Assembly: GCA_963971535.1 (NCBI GenBank)
Contig: OZ020594.1
Location: 114,224,418 to 114,288,417 of the forward strand
Length of the DNA: 64,000 nt
From: Notolepis coatsorum
Lineage: Eukaryota > Chordata > Actinopteri > Aulopiformes > Paralepididae
Direction: 5' to 3'
Positions 48,201 to 60,541 of the stretch are shown here, piece by piece. Below the pieces are notes generated by a model. It was not told the DNA's origin and did not search any database. It saw only the letters and a program-made list of their open reading frames with translations. Numbering within the stretch: the stretch's first letter is position 1; every line of letters starts with the position of its first letter. Position numbers and translations under genes: made by a program.

Positions 48201-49003
48201 TTGGACACATTTGTGTGGAGTGGCTCTAGCCCTAGAGATGGACCGAGGAGGTTCAATGACAACCGCCGGTCCGTGACCGTTATGCACCAGGCCGAGTCAG
48301 TGCCGCAGCACAAGAACCACAACACCCCCCCCGCGAAGGGAAAGTGGAAGATTGCCTGTCAGTATTGTGAACATGAACATTGGCTGTCTCAATGTGACAC
48401 CTTTAAGAAGCTGACTGCTGACGAAGTGAGTCAGTGGATCAAAGCGAACCGCTGCTGCTTCCGCTGCGCACGCAGCCACATGGCAGCTGAGTGCCGCCTG
48501 AAGAAAAGATGCAGCAAGTGCGACGGCGCCCACCTGGAGGTCCTGCACGACAGCAACAAGAGGAGACCCGTACCACAAAGCAGCTCGAGAGTAAATGTCA
48601 TGTATATAGACCCTGCGAAGAGCGGGAGCTCCCGAGTGCTCTTGAAGGTGGTCCGAGTGCTCCTAAGCTACGAGGACAAGGTCCTGGACACTTACGCCGT
48701 CCTCGACGATGGGTCTGAAAAGACTCTCCTCCTCGCTTCCGCCACAGCCCAGTTGGGCCTGCGGGGTACCGAAGAAACAATGACAATCCGTACTATTCGG
48801 CGAGACCTAAAGACCATAAAGGGCGAAAACGTCTCATTCACAATAGCAGCGGTCGAGCAGCCCGAGAAGCGGTACAGCATCACTAATGCCTTCACAAGCC
48901 ATGACATAGGTCTGTCACGTTATACCTACCCCATCCCACAGCTGATGGAGAAATACGCGCACCTACGCCAACTGCCTATACCGTTCATCGATGGCGCCAC
49001 CCC
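48201..49003 (+). pseudogene. BEL/Pao zinc knuckles and aspartic protease
   Basis: Three Cys/His knuckles: CQYCEHEHWLSQC, CFRCARSHMAAEC and CSKCDGAHLEVLH. The protease follows, with YAVLDDGSEKTLLLASA (the D-x-G active site as DDG) near 48,695 and FTIAAVEQPEKRYSI. A 1-nt-type frameshift near 48,995-49,003 moves the reading into the 870-codon pol frame. Spacing of these domains is as expected for BEL/Pao. Confidence 0.8.
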
Positions 49004-52000
49004 TGCTCATAGGCTCCGACCACGCAGACCTCATCGTCCCAACGGACCAGGTCCACATCGGACCCAGAGGCTGCCCAGCAGCGGTCAAGACCCGCCTGGG
49101 TTGGACGCTACAAGGCCCCCTCTCCGGGTCTTCCAACCGACCGACAGCCACCCGCTGCCTCTACACGAGGGTAAGCGAAGACGACACCACCCTCTTGCAG
49201 CACGTCGAGAGACTATGGACATTAGACTCGATGCCCTTCAAGAACGAACGGAAACTAGTTCGTTCCAAGGAAGACACGTATGCCATAGCTCTCCTCGAGC
49301 AGAAGACAAAGAGGGTCGAGGTCGATGGAGTGATGAGATACGCAACTCCACTCTTGAGGCGAGAGGGGATGCCCACCCTCCACGCATCAAAGGAAGCGAC
49401 ACAACGCTATCTACTGAACACCGAGCGGCGTCTAGCTAAAGACCCCCCTCAAGCCACTATATACCGTGCTGAGATCGACAAACTGATCACAGCGGGACAT
49501 ATCAAGAAAATCGACAATCAAGAGGCAGACCAGACGACTGAATCCTGGTACGTGCCCCACCACAAGGTCCACCACAACGGCAAGAACCGCATTGTATTCA
49601 ACTGCAGTTACCAGATCGGACTACAGAACCTGAATAAATTGCTCTTACCCGGCCCGACACTCGGCCCCTCCCTCCTCGGCGTACTACTACGTTTCCGCCA
49701 AGACAAAGTGGCCATCAGCGGCGACATCAAAGGGATGTTCCTGCAGGTGCGACTGATGGAGGAGGACAAGCCCCTGCTGCGGTTCCTGTGGAGAGAGAGG
49801 ATCGACGATGAACAACCCTCCATCTATCAATGGGAGGTCCTCCCCTTCGGCACCACATGCAGCCCATGCTGCGCCACGTTCGCACTACAAAAGCACGTGA
49901 CCGAAGACCCTGGAGCTGACGAGGAGGTCAGACAAAGCATAGAGAGGAGTTTCTACGTGGACAACTGTCTACAAAGCGTATCAACGCCAGAAGAAGCCGA
50001 AGCCATCCTACTTAAGCTCCGAGCCTCCCTGATCAAAGGCGGCTTCGACCTTAGGCAGTGGGCCAGCAGTGACCCTCAAGTACTTCGCAGCCTCTCCCCA
50101 GAGACAAAGGCAGCAAGCAGCGAGACCTGGATGGCGACCACCCCAGGTGAAGCACAGGAAATGACATTGGGCCTCGTCTGGCGCTTCAAAACAGACTCGC
50201 TCCATTATAAACACACACCCCTGACCCAGGAGCAGGGAAGGTCGACCCCTCTACCGACCACTCGACGGAGCGTATACAGAACACTCGCAAGCCAATATGA
50301 CCCGCTGGGGTGTATCCTACCTTACACCACTCGGGCGAAGATGCTTGTGCGAGAACTGTGGGACAAGGAGCAGGGCTGGGACGACCCCATACCCGACCAC
50401 CTAGCTTCCACCTGGAGAGAGTGGGAGAGAGAACTCAACTCGCTCCAAAATGTGAACATTCGCCGGAGCTACTTCCCACCCACAGTGCGGCTGGAGACGT
50501 GTCAGATGGACCTGCGCGTCTTCAGTGACGCCTCAGAAGTAGCTTACGGTTCGGTGGCTTACTTGAGAGCCCGAGAGGAGGGAGGAGAAGTACACACAGC
50601 TTTCGTCCTGGCTCGCTCAAGAATAGCCCCCCGCAGGCAACAATCTATCCCGCGTCTAGAGCTCTGCGCAGCTCTGGTAGGCGCGCAACTCGCCACGCTG
50701 ATACAACGTGAACTCACCATAACGGTGCAAAGGACAATCTTGTGGTCAGACTCCATGACTGTGCTCACATGGATCCAGTCCGATTCTTGTCGATACAAAG
50801 TCTTCGTCGGAGTCCGAGTCACCGAGATTCAAGACTTGGTAGGATCAGCGTGCTGGAGGTACGTTGACACCAAGCAGAACCCAGCAGATGTCATCACACG
50901 GGGGATGTCTCTAGACGACCTCACACGTCCCAACATTTACAGTGACGGTCCTGAGTTCCTCAAGCTCCCGGAGGAGGAGTGGCCTACCCCCACACCACGG
51001 GAGGCTAGTCAAGAGGAGGCAGAGATCAAGAAGTCTATGTTCTGCGGGCTGACGCACGTCCCAGCTCCAACGGACCCTAACATAGATGACTGCTTAACCT
51101 TTGAGAGTGCGCAGAAAAAGACGTTCTTGTGGCACCACCCTGAGGTTCCCCCCACCACAGACATTGACGCATCGAACTACGCAGAGGCAACACTCCTTCT
51201 GCTAAAGCGAGCCCAAAGAGACTCATTTCCAGATGAGCTAGACTGCCTGCAGGAAAAAAAGCCAATCCCTTCATACAGCCGACTGCTCACTTTGGCCCCC
51301 GAGCTCGACACCCAGGACCTCATCAGGGTGGGTGGTCGTCAGAGACGGGCCCCGGACTTGACGGATGATGTCAAGTATCCTATCGTCCTCAACAGCCGAC
51401 ACAAGGTAACCGAGCTTATCATACAGAAGTACGACGAGGATGTGCACCATGCGGGGGCAGAGAGAGTCTTCGCTGAGATCCGACGCCGTTACTGGATACT
51501 GCAAGGGAGAGAAGCAGTACGTCGCTTCCAACGGACTTGTCTAGACTGTCGCAAGTGGCGAGCACAGCCCAGTATACCTATGATGGCCGACCTGCCTCCC
51601 TGACGCCTCCGACTCGGCGAGAAGGCCTTCCACTCCACAGGCGTGGACTGCTTCGGCCCGCTCTACGTCAAGAAAGGAAGAGGGACAGAGAAGAGGTGGG
51701 GCATTGTGTACAAGTGTATGACCACACAAGCTGTTCATATAGAAATCCTCCAGACCATGAGTACGGATTCATTCTTCATGTCCTTCCGGAGATTTAAATC
51801 CCGAAGAGGAAGCCCGTCTGTGTTGTTGTCCGATCAAGGGACAAACTTCAAAGGCGGAGAAAGAGAACTGAGAGAGAGTTTCCAGGCCATGGGTGAAGGA
51901 CTTAAGACCCACCTCGCTCCCTCTCAGATCAAATTCCAGTTCAACCCCCCGAACGCCCCTCATTTCGGGGGAACCTGGGAAAGAGAAGTCTGTTCTATAA

Positions 52001-52554
52001 AGACTGCTCTGTACACCGTGCTTGGGGCCCAGACCGTGGCGGAAGAAGTCCTCACGACAGTCCTCACGGAGATCGAGGGCGTCTTGAACTCGAAGCCCCT
52101 CGGTTACGTCTCAAGTGATGTAGCAGACTTCGACCCAGTCACCCCAAACTATCTCTTGATGGTGCGGCTGGACCCTGCCCTTCCACAGGCGGTGTACAGA
52201 CCTGAGGAAGTGAACGGCCGAAGAATGTGGAGATACAGTCAGGTATTGGCTGACCAGTTTTGGAACAGTTTCCTCCTCCACTACCTACCGTCCCTCCAAG
52301 CCCGTCAGAAGTGGGTAAAGGACAGGGACAACCTGAAGGTGGACACAGTCGTTATGATCATAGACCAGTCACTACCCCGAGCTACGTGGCCGGCCGGCCG
52401 CGTAAGCAAAGTGATTACTGGTGCCGATGGGAAGGTCAGAGCGGCAGAAGTCATAGTCCAAGGGCGGACTTACACCCGACCCGTGGCGAAGCTGATAGAG
52501 TTGCCGGAGATCCCTGACTTCCCTGATGACGACCATGACCCACTGACTTTGTAG
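48991..52554 (+). pseudogene. BEL/Pao polyprotein: RT, RNase H, integrase (one TGA)
   Basis: A single frame with one TGA at 51601-51603. From the N-terminus of the open part: PLLIGSDHADLI and RTRLGWTLQGP-like protease/RT linker; RT with VAISGDIKGMFLQVRL (about residue 245), PFGTTCSPCCATFAL and FYVDNCLQS (the YVDD-equivalent, about residue 320). RNase H has LRVFSDASEVAYGSVAYL (about 510), SIPRLELCAALVGAQL and LWSDSMTVLTWI. The integrase His-His-Cys-Cys zinc domain has HHAGAERVFAEI and CLDCRKWRAQ. After the TGA, the integrase core has TGVDCFGPLYVK (Asp), LLSDQGTNFKGG (Asp) and HFGGTWEREV (Glu), ending at TAG 52,552. All catalytic residues are visible, so only the stop and the upstream frameshift disable it. 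Confidence 0.9.
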
Positions 52555-52648
52555 ATTGCCCTACTCCTCACAACAAATATTGAGCAGTTGACTGGACTAT
52601 TAATCTGTCTCCCTTAACTAATTAGGTGCAGACTAATTAGGAGGCGGC

Positions 52649-53939
52649 TGTTGTGAAGGGCCAGATTAAAGCTGAGAATCTACATTTATTGTTTTATATA
52701 CCTTGTATATTATTTATATATACACGTTATATCCCTTTAAGCCTGCGTTTGAATCCTAGTAATATTCGCTTTCCTTATTGGATAACGCTATCGGCGCCAG
52801 ACGGCAAGCCCCCAAAGTCAGGTTCAAAGGCGAGTCCGGGCATGTCGCAACATACCTGGAGACGGCGCATTGATTCGAGACGAGAACTGAGGTTCGGCAC
52901 TAGAAAGCCACTTAAGTATATATACGGCGGCAGGTGCGAACAGTAGCTGTTCATCGTTCATCACGTTCAGTGTGATTCTAATGTAGTGAGAAGCAGTTCA
53001 TCTAACAGAGCGTTGAGAACCACGTGCGAAGTGAATAGTAAAGTGTCAGATTTAATGCAGTAACGTCAAGTTCGACTTAGCTTAATGTGAAGTAAAGAGT
53101 CGTTAATTATTGTGTATCGTGCCAACAGCAGTTCGTTCGTGTGCAGAATTACCCAGCAGTTCGTTCGTTTAGCTAGTGGACCTTAGCCAGTGTGCGTGGA
53201 CTAAATACATTGGTGCCAGCACACGAGGAGGCCTAGTCGGAGAACCTACTGGACATGTGCATATTGCAACCGACGGCGGCGATTGCAGAACCAGTATTGG
53301 TTGGATTATAGTGATTGTGGAACGTACTACCTGGAGAAGAGCATCGTTAATACCCACTGTCGTTTGGATTTAACCACCTTGACGATCTACATTCGGGCTG
53401 GCTTCGTGGACCGAGGCTAGCTGGCTATCATCATTGCTATCGTGCAATTGGATTACAGTTATTGCTTTGATGCTGAGCTTTGGATTACAAGGACTGGATT
53501 CTGTACGTGAACCCCCTTCTTCAATTGATCAGACTGAGTATCCAAACATTCCTCTCTCCTCCAGAGCTTACATCTCTGGGAGGAAACCCCTTGTCTCCAG
53601 CGGTACCAGCGTTTCCCCCTATAATTGCCATCCTACGCCAGGCGGCGTTAGCCTAGTACCCCATCGTAGGAATTATTCTATTCCCACTGACTTTTGCTAC
53701 TGACTGACTTATGCATATTCTTCGCCATACAAGCGCAACCCTAATTCTCATATCTGTACAATTTGCTGCATAATAATAAATACCCTCAATGATATTTCTT
53801 TGTCCCCATGCCGTGTTATTATGAGTGTCTGCCATAATTAGATGTACTGTCTGGCAAGTAATACTAAGTACATAACTAGCAGTGGTTTAATCTATCACAA
53901 TCTTTAATACAGTCAGGGTTTTGTAACCCCTCAGTTACA
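52649..53939 (+). repeat. BEL/Pao 3' LTR
   Basis: Preceded by a short purine stretch (GGAGGCGG). Carries a 9-bp insertion relative to the 5' LTR near 53,231 (GCCTAGTCG) and about 15-18 substitutions. Confidence 0.9.
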
Positions 53940-54860
53940 ATTATGTAAAACTTGTCCTTTAAGAAGTGGTATTGGTATGAGAATTTTTTTTTTTTTTAAA
54001 GTTCCACCTTTGATTCTAAGAAGACCCAACCCTTGTTTCATGTTCGAAAGCGACATCCATTTGAAGGGAGAAAAAAGAATAGATGGATATTCAAAAGATA
54101 TATGTATATATATATATAGTTGGTCAACATGTCCTTATTTATATAAAACCGTTGTCATTCGCAAAGTGACAGTAATATGAAAAGTTCCACCTTAAGTTCT
54201 AGGAAACAGAAAAAGCTATCCCATATCCAAATTAACTATGGCAGGTCGATTTTGCAGTGGTATGCGAACAAATTGAAATAAAATAAAAATTCCACCAAAC
54301 AAAGAGCAAACAGAGAAAAAAAAATTAAGATTGCAAACTATGGTAGGTCGACTTTGTAACATGTCCATATTTATATAAAGCCATTTTCATTCAAGAAGTG
54401 ACAGTGAAATGGGAAATTCCACCTTAATCTCTAAGAACCAGAAAAAGTGTATACATATACACGTAAATTATTTCACTCGATGTGGAACGTCTATTGTAGT
54501 CTGGTGTCCCGGTCATAGAACGGGTTAATCAGACAAACTATGGCAGGTCTACTTTGCAGTATGTCAGTAATTATATAAAACCATTATCATTCAAAAAGTG
54601 ACGGTGAAATGAAAAGTTCCACCTTAGATTCTGAGAAACCACAAGTGATCACATATCTATACCAAATGTGGCAGGTCAACTTTTCAACATGTCAATAATT
54701 ATATAACCACTCATTCAAGAAGTGACATTACCACAGGAAGATCCACGTTAAATTCTAAACCTGGGGAAGCGATCATGTACCCATACCAACTATGACCGGT
54801 CGACTGCTTGTTTTCTTTCACGGTCGATGTGGAACGTATTTATAGCCTGGTGTCCCAGTC
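53940..54860. other. L1 inter-ORF region with degenerate tandem repeat
   Basis: Four or so copies, about 115-200 bp apart, of a motif containing AAGTGACAGTGAAATGRAAA, GTTCCACCTTAA and CTATGGCAGGTCGACTTTG. Confidence 0.6.
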
Positions 54861-54862
54861 AT

Positions 54863-55519
54863 TCATTTAACAGGGTTTTCAGCTTGGCCAAATATTTCCT
54901 TGCAAAATGTCTTGGCTTCCTCCGGTGTGGTGAAAGTGTAGACTTCTCCCTCCGCCAGTGTCACCCGGAGGCGGGCGGGGTGAAGGAGCCCGAAGCGTAT
55001 GCCTTTATGGTACAGGATAGTTTTGACCTCATTAAACGCTGCACGTTTTTTAGAAAGGGCTGCGCTGTAATCCGGGTAGAATCTCAGAGTTTTATTCTGA
55101 TAGCGGGGTTCGTTTTCTCTGGCCCAGCGTAATGCTCGTTCCTTCTCCTGGAACCGGTGGAAGCATACTATGATGGATCGTGGCGGGGTACCCGTTTTGG
55201 GTTTGGGGAGTAGAGATCGGTGTGCTCTCTCCAGCTCTGGTGGCTTGTTGAATACGTCGGGACCCATGACTTCCATCAGTAGATTTGCGACAAATTTAAT
55301 AGGGTCTTGTCCCTTTTCGCTGTCTTCGGGTACGTTTACAATACGGAGGTTGATTCGCCTTGAACGATTTTCCAGCTCGTCGACCCGGTCTAGGAGGGTG
55401 GTGTTGTCGTTTCCAATTTGCGTATGGCTTTCTCCGCTTTGACGAGACCATCAAAGTTATCTCCCGTGGTGGTTTCAACTCTGGCGAGGCGTGCTTGAAA
55501 GGAATTAACCGTTTCGTGA
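54863..55519 (-). pseudogene. Tx1/L1-like ORF1 (RRM and C-terminal domain)
   Basis: The minus strand reads HETVNSFQARLARVETTTGD (coiled coil), then after a 1-nt loss near 55,412 VDELENRSRRINLRIVNVPE, EVMGPDVFNKPPELERAHRS, RSIIVCFHRFQEKERALRWA, LRFYPDYSAALSKKRAAFNE and RFGLLHPARLRVTL, to a stop at 54,863. This is the L1 ORF1p RNA-binding fold (RRM plus C-terminal domain). The N-terminal part is beyond the hAT insertion. Confidence 0.85.
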
Positions 55520-55769
55520 AGTGCATCCATGGCCGTAGCCAGCTATGAGGTCACCGAGGTCCGGACCTCGGTAACTATTTGCGCGTGGGCCGTTTGGTCA
55601 ACGACCGGCCCATTAGGTACTGACTGACACTGGGCCGGCCCAATAATCACATCTCTTACTAAGCCCTTCCCCCACTAGGCTGGGAACAGCGGCCCATTAT
55701 GCTGCGGCCCAATCACATCTCTTAATAAGCCCCCCCCCCTCTCACCTGTTTCTCGTGTGAGAAGAACAG

Positions 55770-55961
55770 ATGCGGAAACAGGAAAAAATGGAGAAACAGA
55801 ACAAACGTAAAGGGGGTGCGGAGACATTTCCGGCGGAAAAAATCAGAAAACTAGAGTTGGATGCTGAAAAATATAATAAAATCACAGACATGTTTGCTGC
55901 TTCAACGTCGTCATCCACAATAATACTAGTGCAGCAACAAGTTCAACACAGCCTCAGGTAG
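55770..55961 (+). pseudogene. hAT transposase N-terminal exon remnant
   Basis: 63 residues, strongly basic then acidic (KQNKRKGGAETFPAEKIRKL). Similar Lys-rich starts are known from hAT transposases and the zinc-finger proteins derived from them. No BED finger or catalytic region remains. Confidence 0.4.
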
Positions 55962-56252
55962 CCAGCCAGGCAGAGACACAGGCAGAAGGGCCGAGGAGGG
56001 ACAGTGAGTTGGAGGAGGAACCTGAGGTAGTTTGTGTGTGCCATCTCTGCCATGGTGATGTCGATAATAATATGAATGATAACGTTATTTGGTCAGCATC
56101 GCGTGGGCTAAAATAAGCCCACGTTCTGTGAGTGACCGTCACATCTAAGCTGATCAGCACTACTAATGAGACGCTGCCCCCTAGTGGCCGGCTGTAACAA
56201 ACAAGCACACCATTGATTTAATTGCCATATAAATCACACATACAAAGATTGA

Positions 56253-56320
56253 TTGATTGATTGAAAAGTTTATTAACAGATTGCAGAATGGGTACAGTAC
56301 AGTACAGCTCAGTACTGTAA
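56253..56320 (-). mobile_element. L2-like LINE 3' tail
   Basis: GATTGATTGATTGAAAAGTT through GCAGAATGGGTACAGTACAG, nested in hAT no. 5. Confidence 0.75.
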
Positions 56321-56792
56321 TAGATCTAACTATTACTCCTCTCTGAGCATGAATATAAAACAAACAGGTGATCTATTAACTGTGTAAATCTTATGCAATA
56401 TTCATCATTGATATTTGGATACTTGAAATCTGTATGAACTGAGTAGTTAGTACCAACTTAATTAATGGATGAATGAAGTTAGTATAAAATGGAACAGCTC
56501 CATGCATTAATTGAATAAACAACTATTTGCTCATTACCAGTATGGTATTGTTTAAATTGTACAGCTTTTTGCACATCTTTGTCAGGGAATTCCAACAATT
56601 CTGGACCTGAATGTACCAGTTCATTGTAATCATCGCTCTCTCTCTCCTCATGTCTAGTCAAGCCAGAAATGGACCTCCCTAATTTCTAAACCCTGGCTGG
56701 GTGGTGTCTGACCGATTATAGTGGGCCGGTCTGGGCCAAAAAAAAATTGACCTCCCTAATTTCTAAACCCTGGCTACGGCCCTGAGTGCATC

Positions 56793-56957
56793 CACCGATG
56801 TTTGTAGGGGTGAGAGAGAGTTCTGTAACAAAGTTGAAAAGTCTTCTCTGAGGCTGGATCTTTGTTTTGCTAGAACTTTGAGTAGAATAGTCATGGATAG
56901 GGCGTCTTGACCGTCTTCTCTGTGCTCCGTATTGACTGCGACGTCTCGTGCGGCCAT
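56793..56957 (-). pseudogene. Tx1/L1-like ORF1 N-terminus
   Basis: MAARDVAVNTEHREDGQDAL, then LLKVLAKQRSSLREDFSTLL and LQTSVDAL, an acidic start leading into the coiled coil. The reading resumes at 55,519 (HETVNSFQAR) beyond the hAT. Confidence 0.75.
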
Positions 56958-57345
56958 TGTCTTGCTAGTAGCGTTAGCTCTATTGATTGGAGTTTGTCCG
57001 TGTCGGTTGTAAGGTCCCTTGTTTAAGATGTCTGGTCCTGTCGTTCATTTCGACCTCGGTAGGATGTTTGTTAAGTAGGAGTTTCGATTTTCTGTGGTTG
57101 AAAAGTTTTTTAGATGTTAGAATTGTAAATTATTAGCGTGAGGCAGGAGAGCCTTCTCGACCACGTCTTTCTCCTACGCCGACATAACCGGAAGTCCGTT
57201 GTAACGTTTCTGATCCCGCAACCCTTCAACATTTTGGCTTCATCATCTCATAAGAAATTACATGGATTATTGGCGGACAATCCCCTCATAACAATAAACG
57301 CACGCACCTACAGACTTATACACACTCTGTATCTCCCTTTTTGAC

Positions 57346-57347
57346 TG

Positions 57348-57395
<48 letters not shown>

Positions 57396-57425
57396 TGTGT
57401 GCGTGTGTGTGTGTGTGTGTGTGGT
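57346..57425. repeat. (GT)n/(GTGC)n microsatellite
   Basis: About 80 bp. Confidence 0.95.
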
Positions 57426-57484
57426 GAATGTGCCTAAATGCTGTGCAGGTGTGCCACATCATCTGCCGATCTCTCTCTCCCTCT

Positions 57485-57486
<2 letters not shown>

Positions 57487-57574
<88 letters not shown>
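57487..57574. repeat. (GT)n microsatellite
   Basis: About 88 bp. Flanks on both sides share CTAAATGCTGTGCAGGTGTG-like sequence (57,434 and 57,577), so the arrays arose by duplication. Confidence 0.95.
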
Positions 57575-57575
<1 letters not shown>

Positions 57576-57864
57576 TAAATGCTGTGCAGGTGTGCTACAT
57601 CAGTCCTAATCATCTACCCACGTGACGGATATATCTTCCTTCCCTCACATATCCCAAGGAGGGGGGAGTAGATCTGTCACAACGTGTTGTCACATATGGA
57701 AATAATCTGCTTAGTTTAGACGAGGGCTGATGCCTTGGTAGAGCGAGCAGACAGGGCATGGTGCAATAATAACACTGTTTTATTGTTCATAACCTCTATT
57801 ATGAATTTCTACTAAACGTATACTTGTTTTACATATGTATGGTTTTAGTGCCACCAGGTGGGTG

Positions 57865-57986
<122 letters not shown>

Positions 57987-58059
57987 ATAGCATAATTAGG
58001 GACATTCAGGTCAAAATGGACTTCATATACGTCTTTTATCCAAAGCGCTGTGTGTGTGT

Positions 58060-58165
58060 GTTTAGGGTAAGGGGTGGAGGCAGGGGGAAGGATATGATCT
58101 TAAGGTAAGGGGTGAAGGCAGGGGGTAGGATATGATCCTGGTTTAGGGTAAGGGGTGAAGGTGTA
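58060..58165. repeat. About 38-48 bp tandem repeat, 3 copies
   Basis: GGTAAGGGGTGAAGGCAGGG and GGATATGATC recur. Confidence 0.85.
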
Positions 58166-58525
58166 GAACAGACAGTTAATCAAGTGCAAAAAAGTCAACC
58201 TAACTATGTTCCATCAGTTTTTCCCGACACTAACAATACATGAACTACACTTTCTGAGTGGCTGAGTTTATCCCAGACCAGGCCTGGCTAAGGTCTGCCA
58301 TAGGAGAGAGAGAAGAGTTTGGATTTGAAGATATGAACAGAGCTTGCCTCCCTGACTATGGCAGGGAGTTTCTTCCACAGATAGGAGAATTCTCTGTTAT
58401 CTGCTGATTTATTTTAACCCTACGGATACAGAGGTAGCCCATATTTTGTGATTGGAGGACGTGTGTCTGAATATCACGTGATGAGTTCTGATAAATAGAG
58501 CGCTGCAAGTCCATGTAGTATTATG

Positions 58526-58783
58526 TTACCAGTAGCACTTTAAAGTCAGAATGGGCATTGTAATATCACATTTTCTGGTTTTGATAATGATTCTGGCAGC
58601 TGCATTTCTTATGAGTTGAAGACTTTTCACAGTAGAATGTTGTAGTCCATATAATTTATTACAGTAATCAAGTCTGGACAAAACAAGAGCATGTACGATG
58701 GTTTCAGCATCAGACACAGTTAACCCTTGTGTGGTGTTCTGGTTTGAGGGATGTTTACTAAGATAAATGATACAATGATTCAT
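58526..58783 (-). pseudogene. L2/CR1-like LINE RT fragment
   Basis: The minus strand reads DAETIVHALVLSRLDYCNKL, then VKSLQLIRNAAARIIIKTRK, a widely conserved block near the RT C-terminus of L2/CR1 elements. Confidence 0.8.
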
Positions 58784-58797
58784 ATCTAGTCAACTAT

Positions 58798-59548
58798 GTG
58801 CCTTCTAGAATATTACGATCATCTACTACTGGTCTATTTGAAGGTTCCAAACCACAGCCTAGAGAAAATCGTGGACGCAGCCGTCGCAAACTATGCACCA
58901 AAGTTATGGACATTAGGGAAGCTAGATCTCTAAATATCTTCAAAAATAAGCTAAAAACGTATCTCTTCACCATAGCCTTTTAATACACTCCACTGCTGAT
59001 TGTACTGACACTATTTTACTCTGTCCATTCTATTTGACTCTTTTATGACTTTTATGACAGGTTCTAAACTGTCAGGTATCAAACTATGTGAGTATCAAGC
59101 AGGAAGAAAGACTGTCAGGTTTTTAAAACTATGTGGGGACCCAGGCCTAGAACTGCGCCCTGGGAGGGAGGTTCGAAGGGTCAAAGTGGGTATCAAACAG
59201 GAAGGAAGACTGTCAGGTTCTACACTGTGGATATCAAACAGGGAAGGTAAAGACGGTTTTAAACTGTTAAACAGTCATTCAGAACTACCTTATTGCAATG
59301 CACTATTGCATAATTGTACTCGGTCCATTCTATATAACTTTTTATTTCAGGTTCTAAACTGTATGTCTGCATTTTATGTGCTTATTTTATGTCTATTATA
59401 TTTTACTATTTGATTGCACTATTTAGATCCTAATGTGAAAAACTGTGATTTTATATGTCTGCACTTTATGTGCTCATTTTATGCCTATCTTTTTCTGTTG
59501 TAAAGCACTTTGAGCTGCATTTCTATGAAAGGTGCTATACAAATAAAG
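58798..59548 (+). mobile_element. L2-like LINE 3' end, plus strand
   Basis: The ORF C-terminus has REARSLNIFKNKLKTYLFTI and a stop at 58,981-58,983. The 3'UTR ends GTAAAGCACTTTGAGCTGCA and GTGCTATACAAATAAAG, the classic L2 tail, leading into (ATT)n. Confidence 0.85.
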
Positions 59549-59731
<183 letters not shown>

Positions 59732-59734
59732 GGT

Positions 59735-60541
59735 CATTGGCCTTGTCTCATTTTCTGTGAAGAACATGTAAAATAACACACTGTGCACCCCTACACATCT
59801 ATCTTACATACGTGGTGTAACTGGACCCCAGACTGTGGAAATTGTTGATGAAAACAAGTAAACATGGTAGAAATGTAACAAAAAGGTTCACTGTGTTCCT
59901 TCACTGTCTGCTTCCACCTTGTATCATTCATATTTTTCAAGATAAACGTGATTTATTAAATTAATGTCTCGATTATCATGGATTTTCTTTTTACGGACAT
60001 CACATTTGATCACAAAAAAACAAATATCACTTTTATTCATAATTGTGATCTAGCAGAGGTAAATGGGAAACATTAACCATACAGTATATGCCGTTTAAAT
60101 TGCTTGAAATTTGAGATAATGTTAACATATGTCATACTTTTTACATAAATTGTTATGGATTTATTGTTTTAAAATCCCAATAATGTTGTTGGTCCACCAG
60201 AGTAACATAAATGCAAACACCCTACAAGGGTTAATAGTATAGAGATCAGATGTTTTAAATATTACGAAGATGAAATAAGGCCATTCTGGTGATATCTTTG
60301 ATGTGTCAATCAAATGAGAGAGAAGAATGAAAAAGAATGCAGAGATTTTTAATGGTGGAGCTTCTGTGAAATAAGACAATTCTCACATTTCAGGGAGGTG
60401 TCCTTAAACATACACCTCAGCCTAGGAGGCCAACAATTATCATCGCAGTTTTATTAGTATTTAGGAGCAACACAATGACATCCAATTTTTTATTACAGAT
60501 AAACATGCCTCTAAATAGTAGTTTCTCTTGTTTCTGTGCAG
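59735..60541. other. Intron upstream of the SRCR exon
   Basis: AT-rich. Ends in a polypyrimidine acceptor TTTCTCTTGTTTCTGTGCAG. Confidence 0.6.

Larger units (their letters stand above)
44909..53939 (+). mobile_element. BEL/Pao LTR retrotransposon, nearly complete
   Basis: Two LTRs of about 1.28 kb flank gag and pol in the order gag, protease, RT, RNase H, integrase. CAAT(T) lies at both outer borders as a possible 4-5 bp target duplication; which bases belong to LTR or target is ambiguous. Coding is damaged by a few stops and frameshifts only. Inserted in the inter-ORF region of the Tx1/L1-like LINE, opposite in strand. Confidence 0.9.
55528..56784 (+). mobile_element. hAT-type element (no. 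5) in L1 ORF1
   Basis: The ends are CATGGCCGTAGCCAG (55528-55542) and CTGGCTACGGCCCTG (56770-56784). The duplication AGTGCATC is at 55520-55527 and 56785-56792. A short ORF at 55770-55961 (MRKQEKMEKQNKRKGGAE..., LELDAEKYNKITDMF) looks like the N-terminus of a hAT transposase exon, ending before a CAG|GTAGCC donor-like site. An L2 tail lies at 56,253-56,320. Confidence 0.85.
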
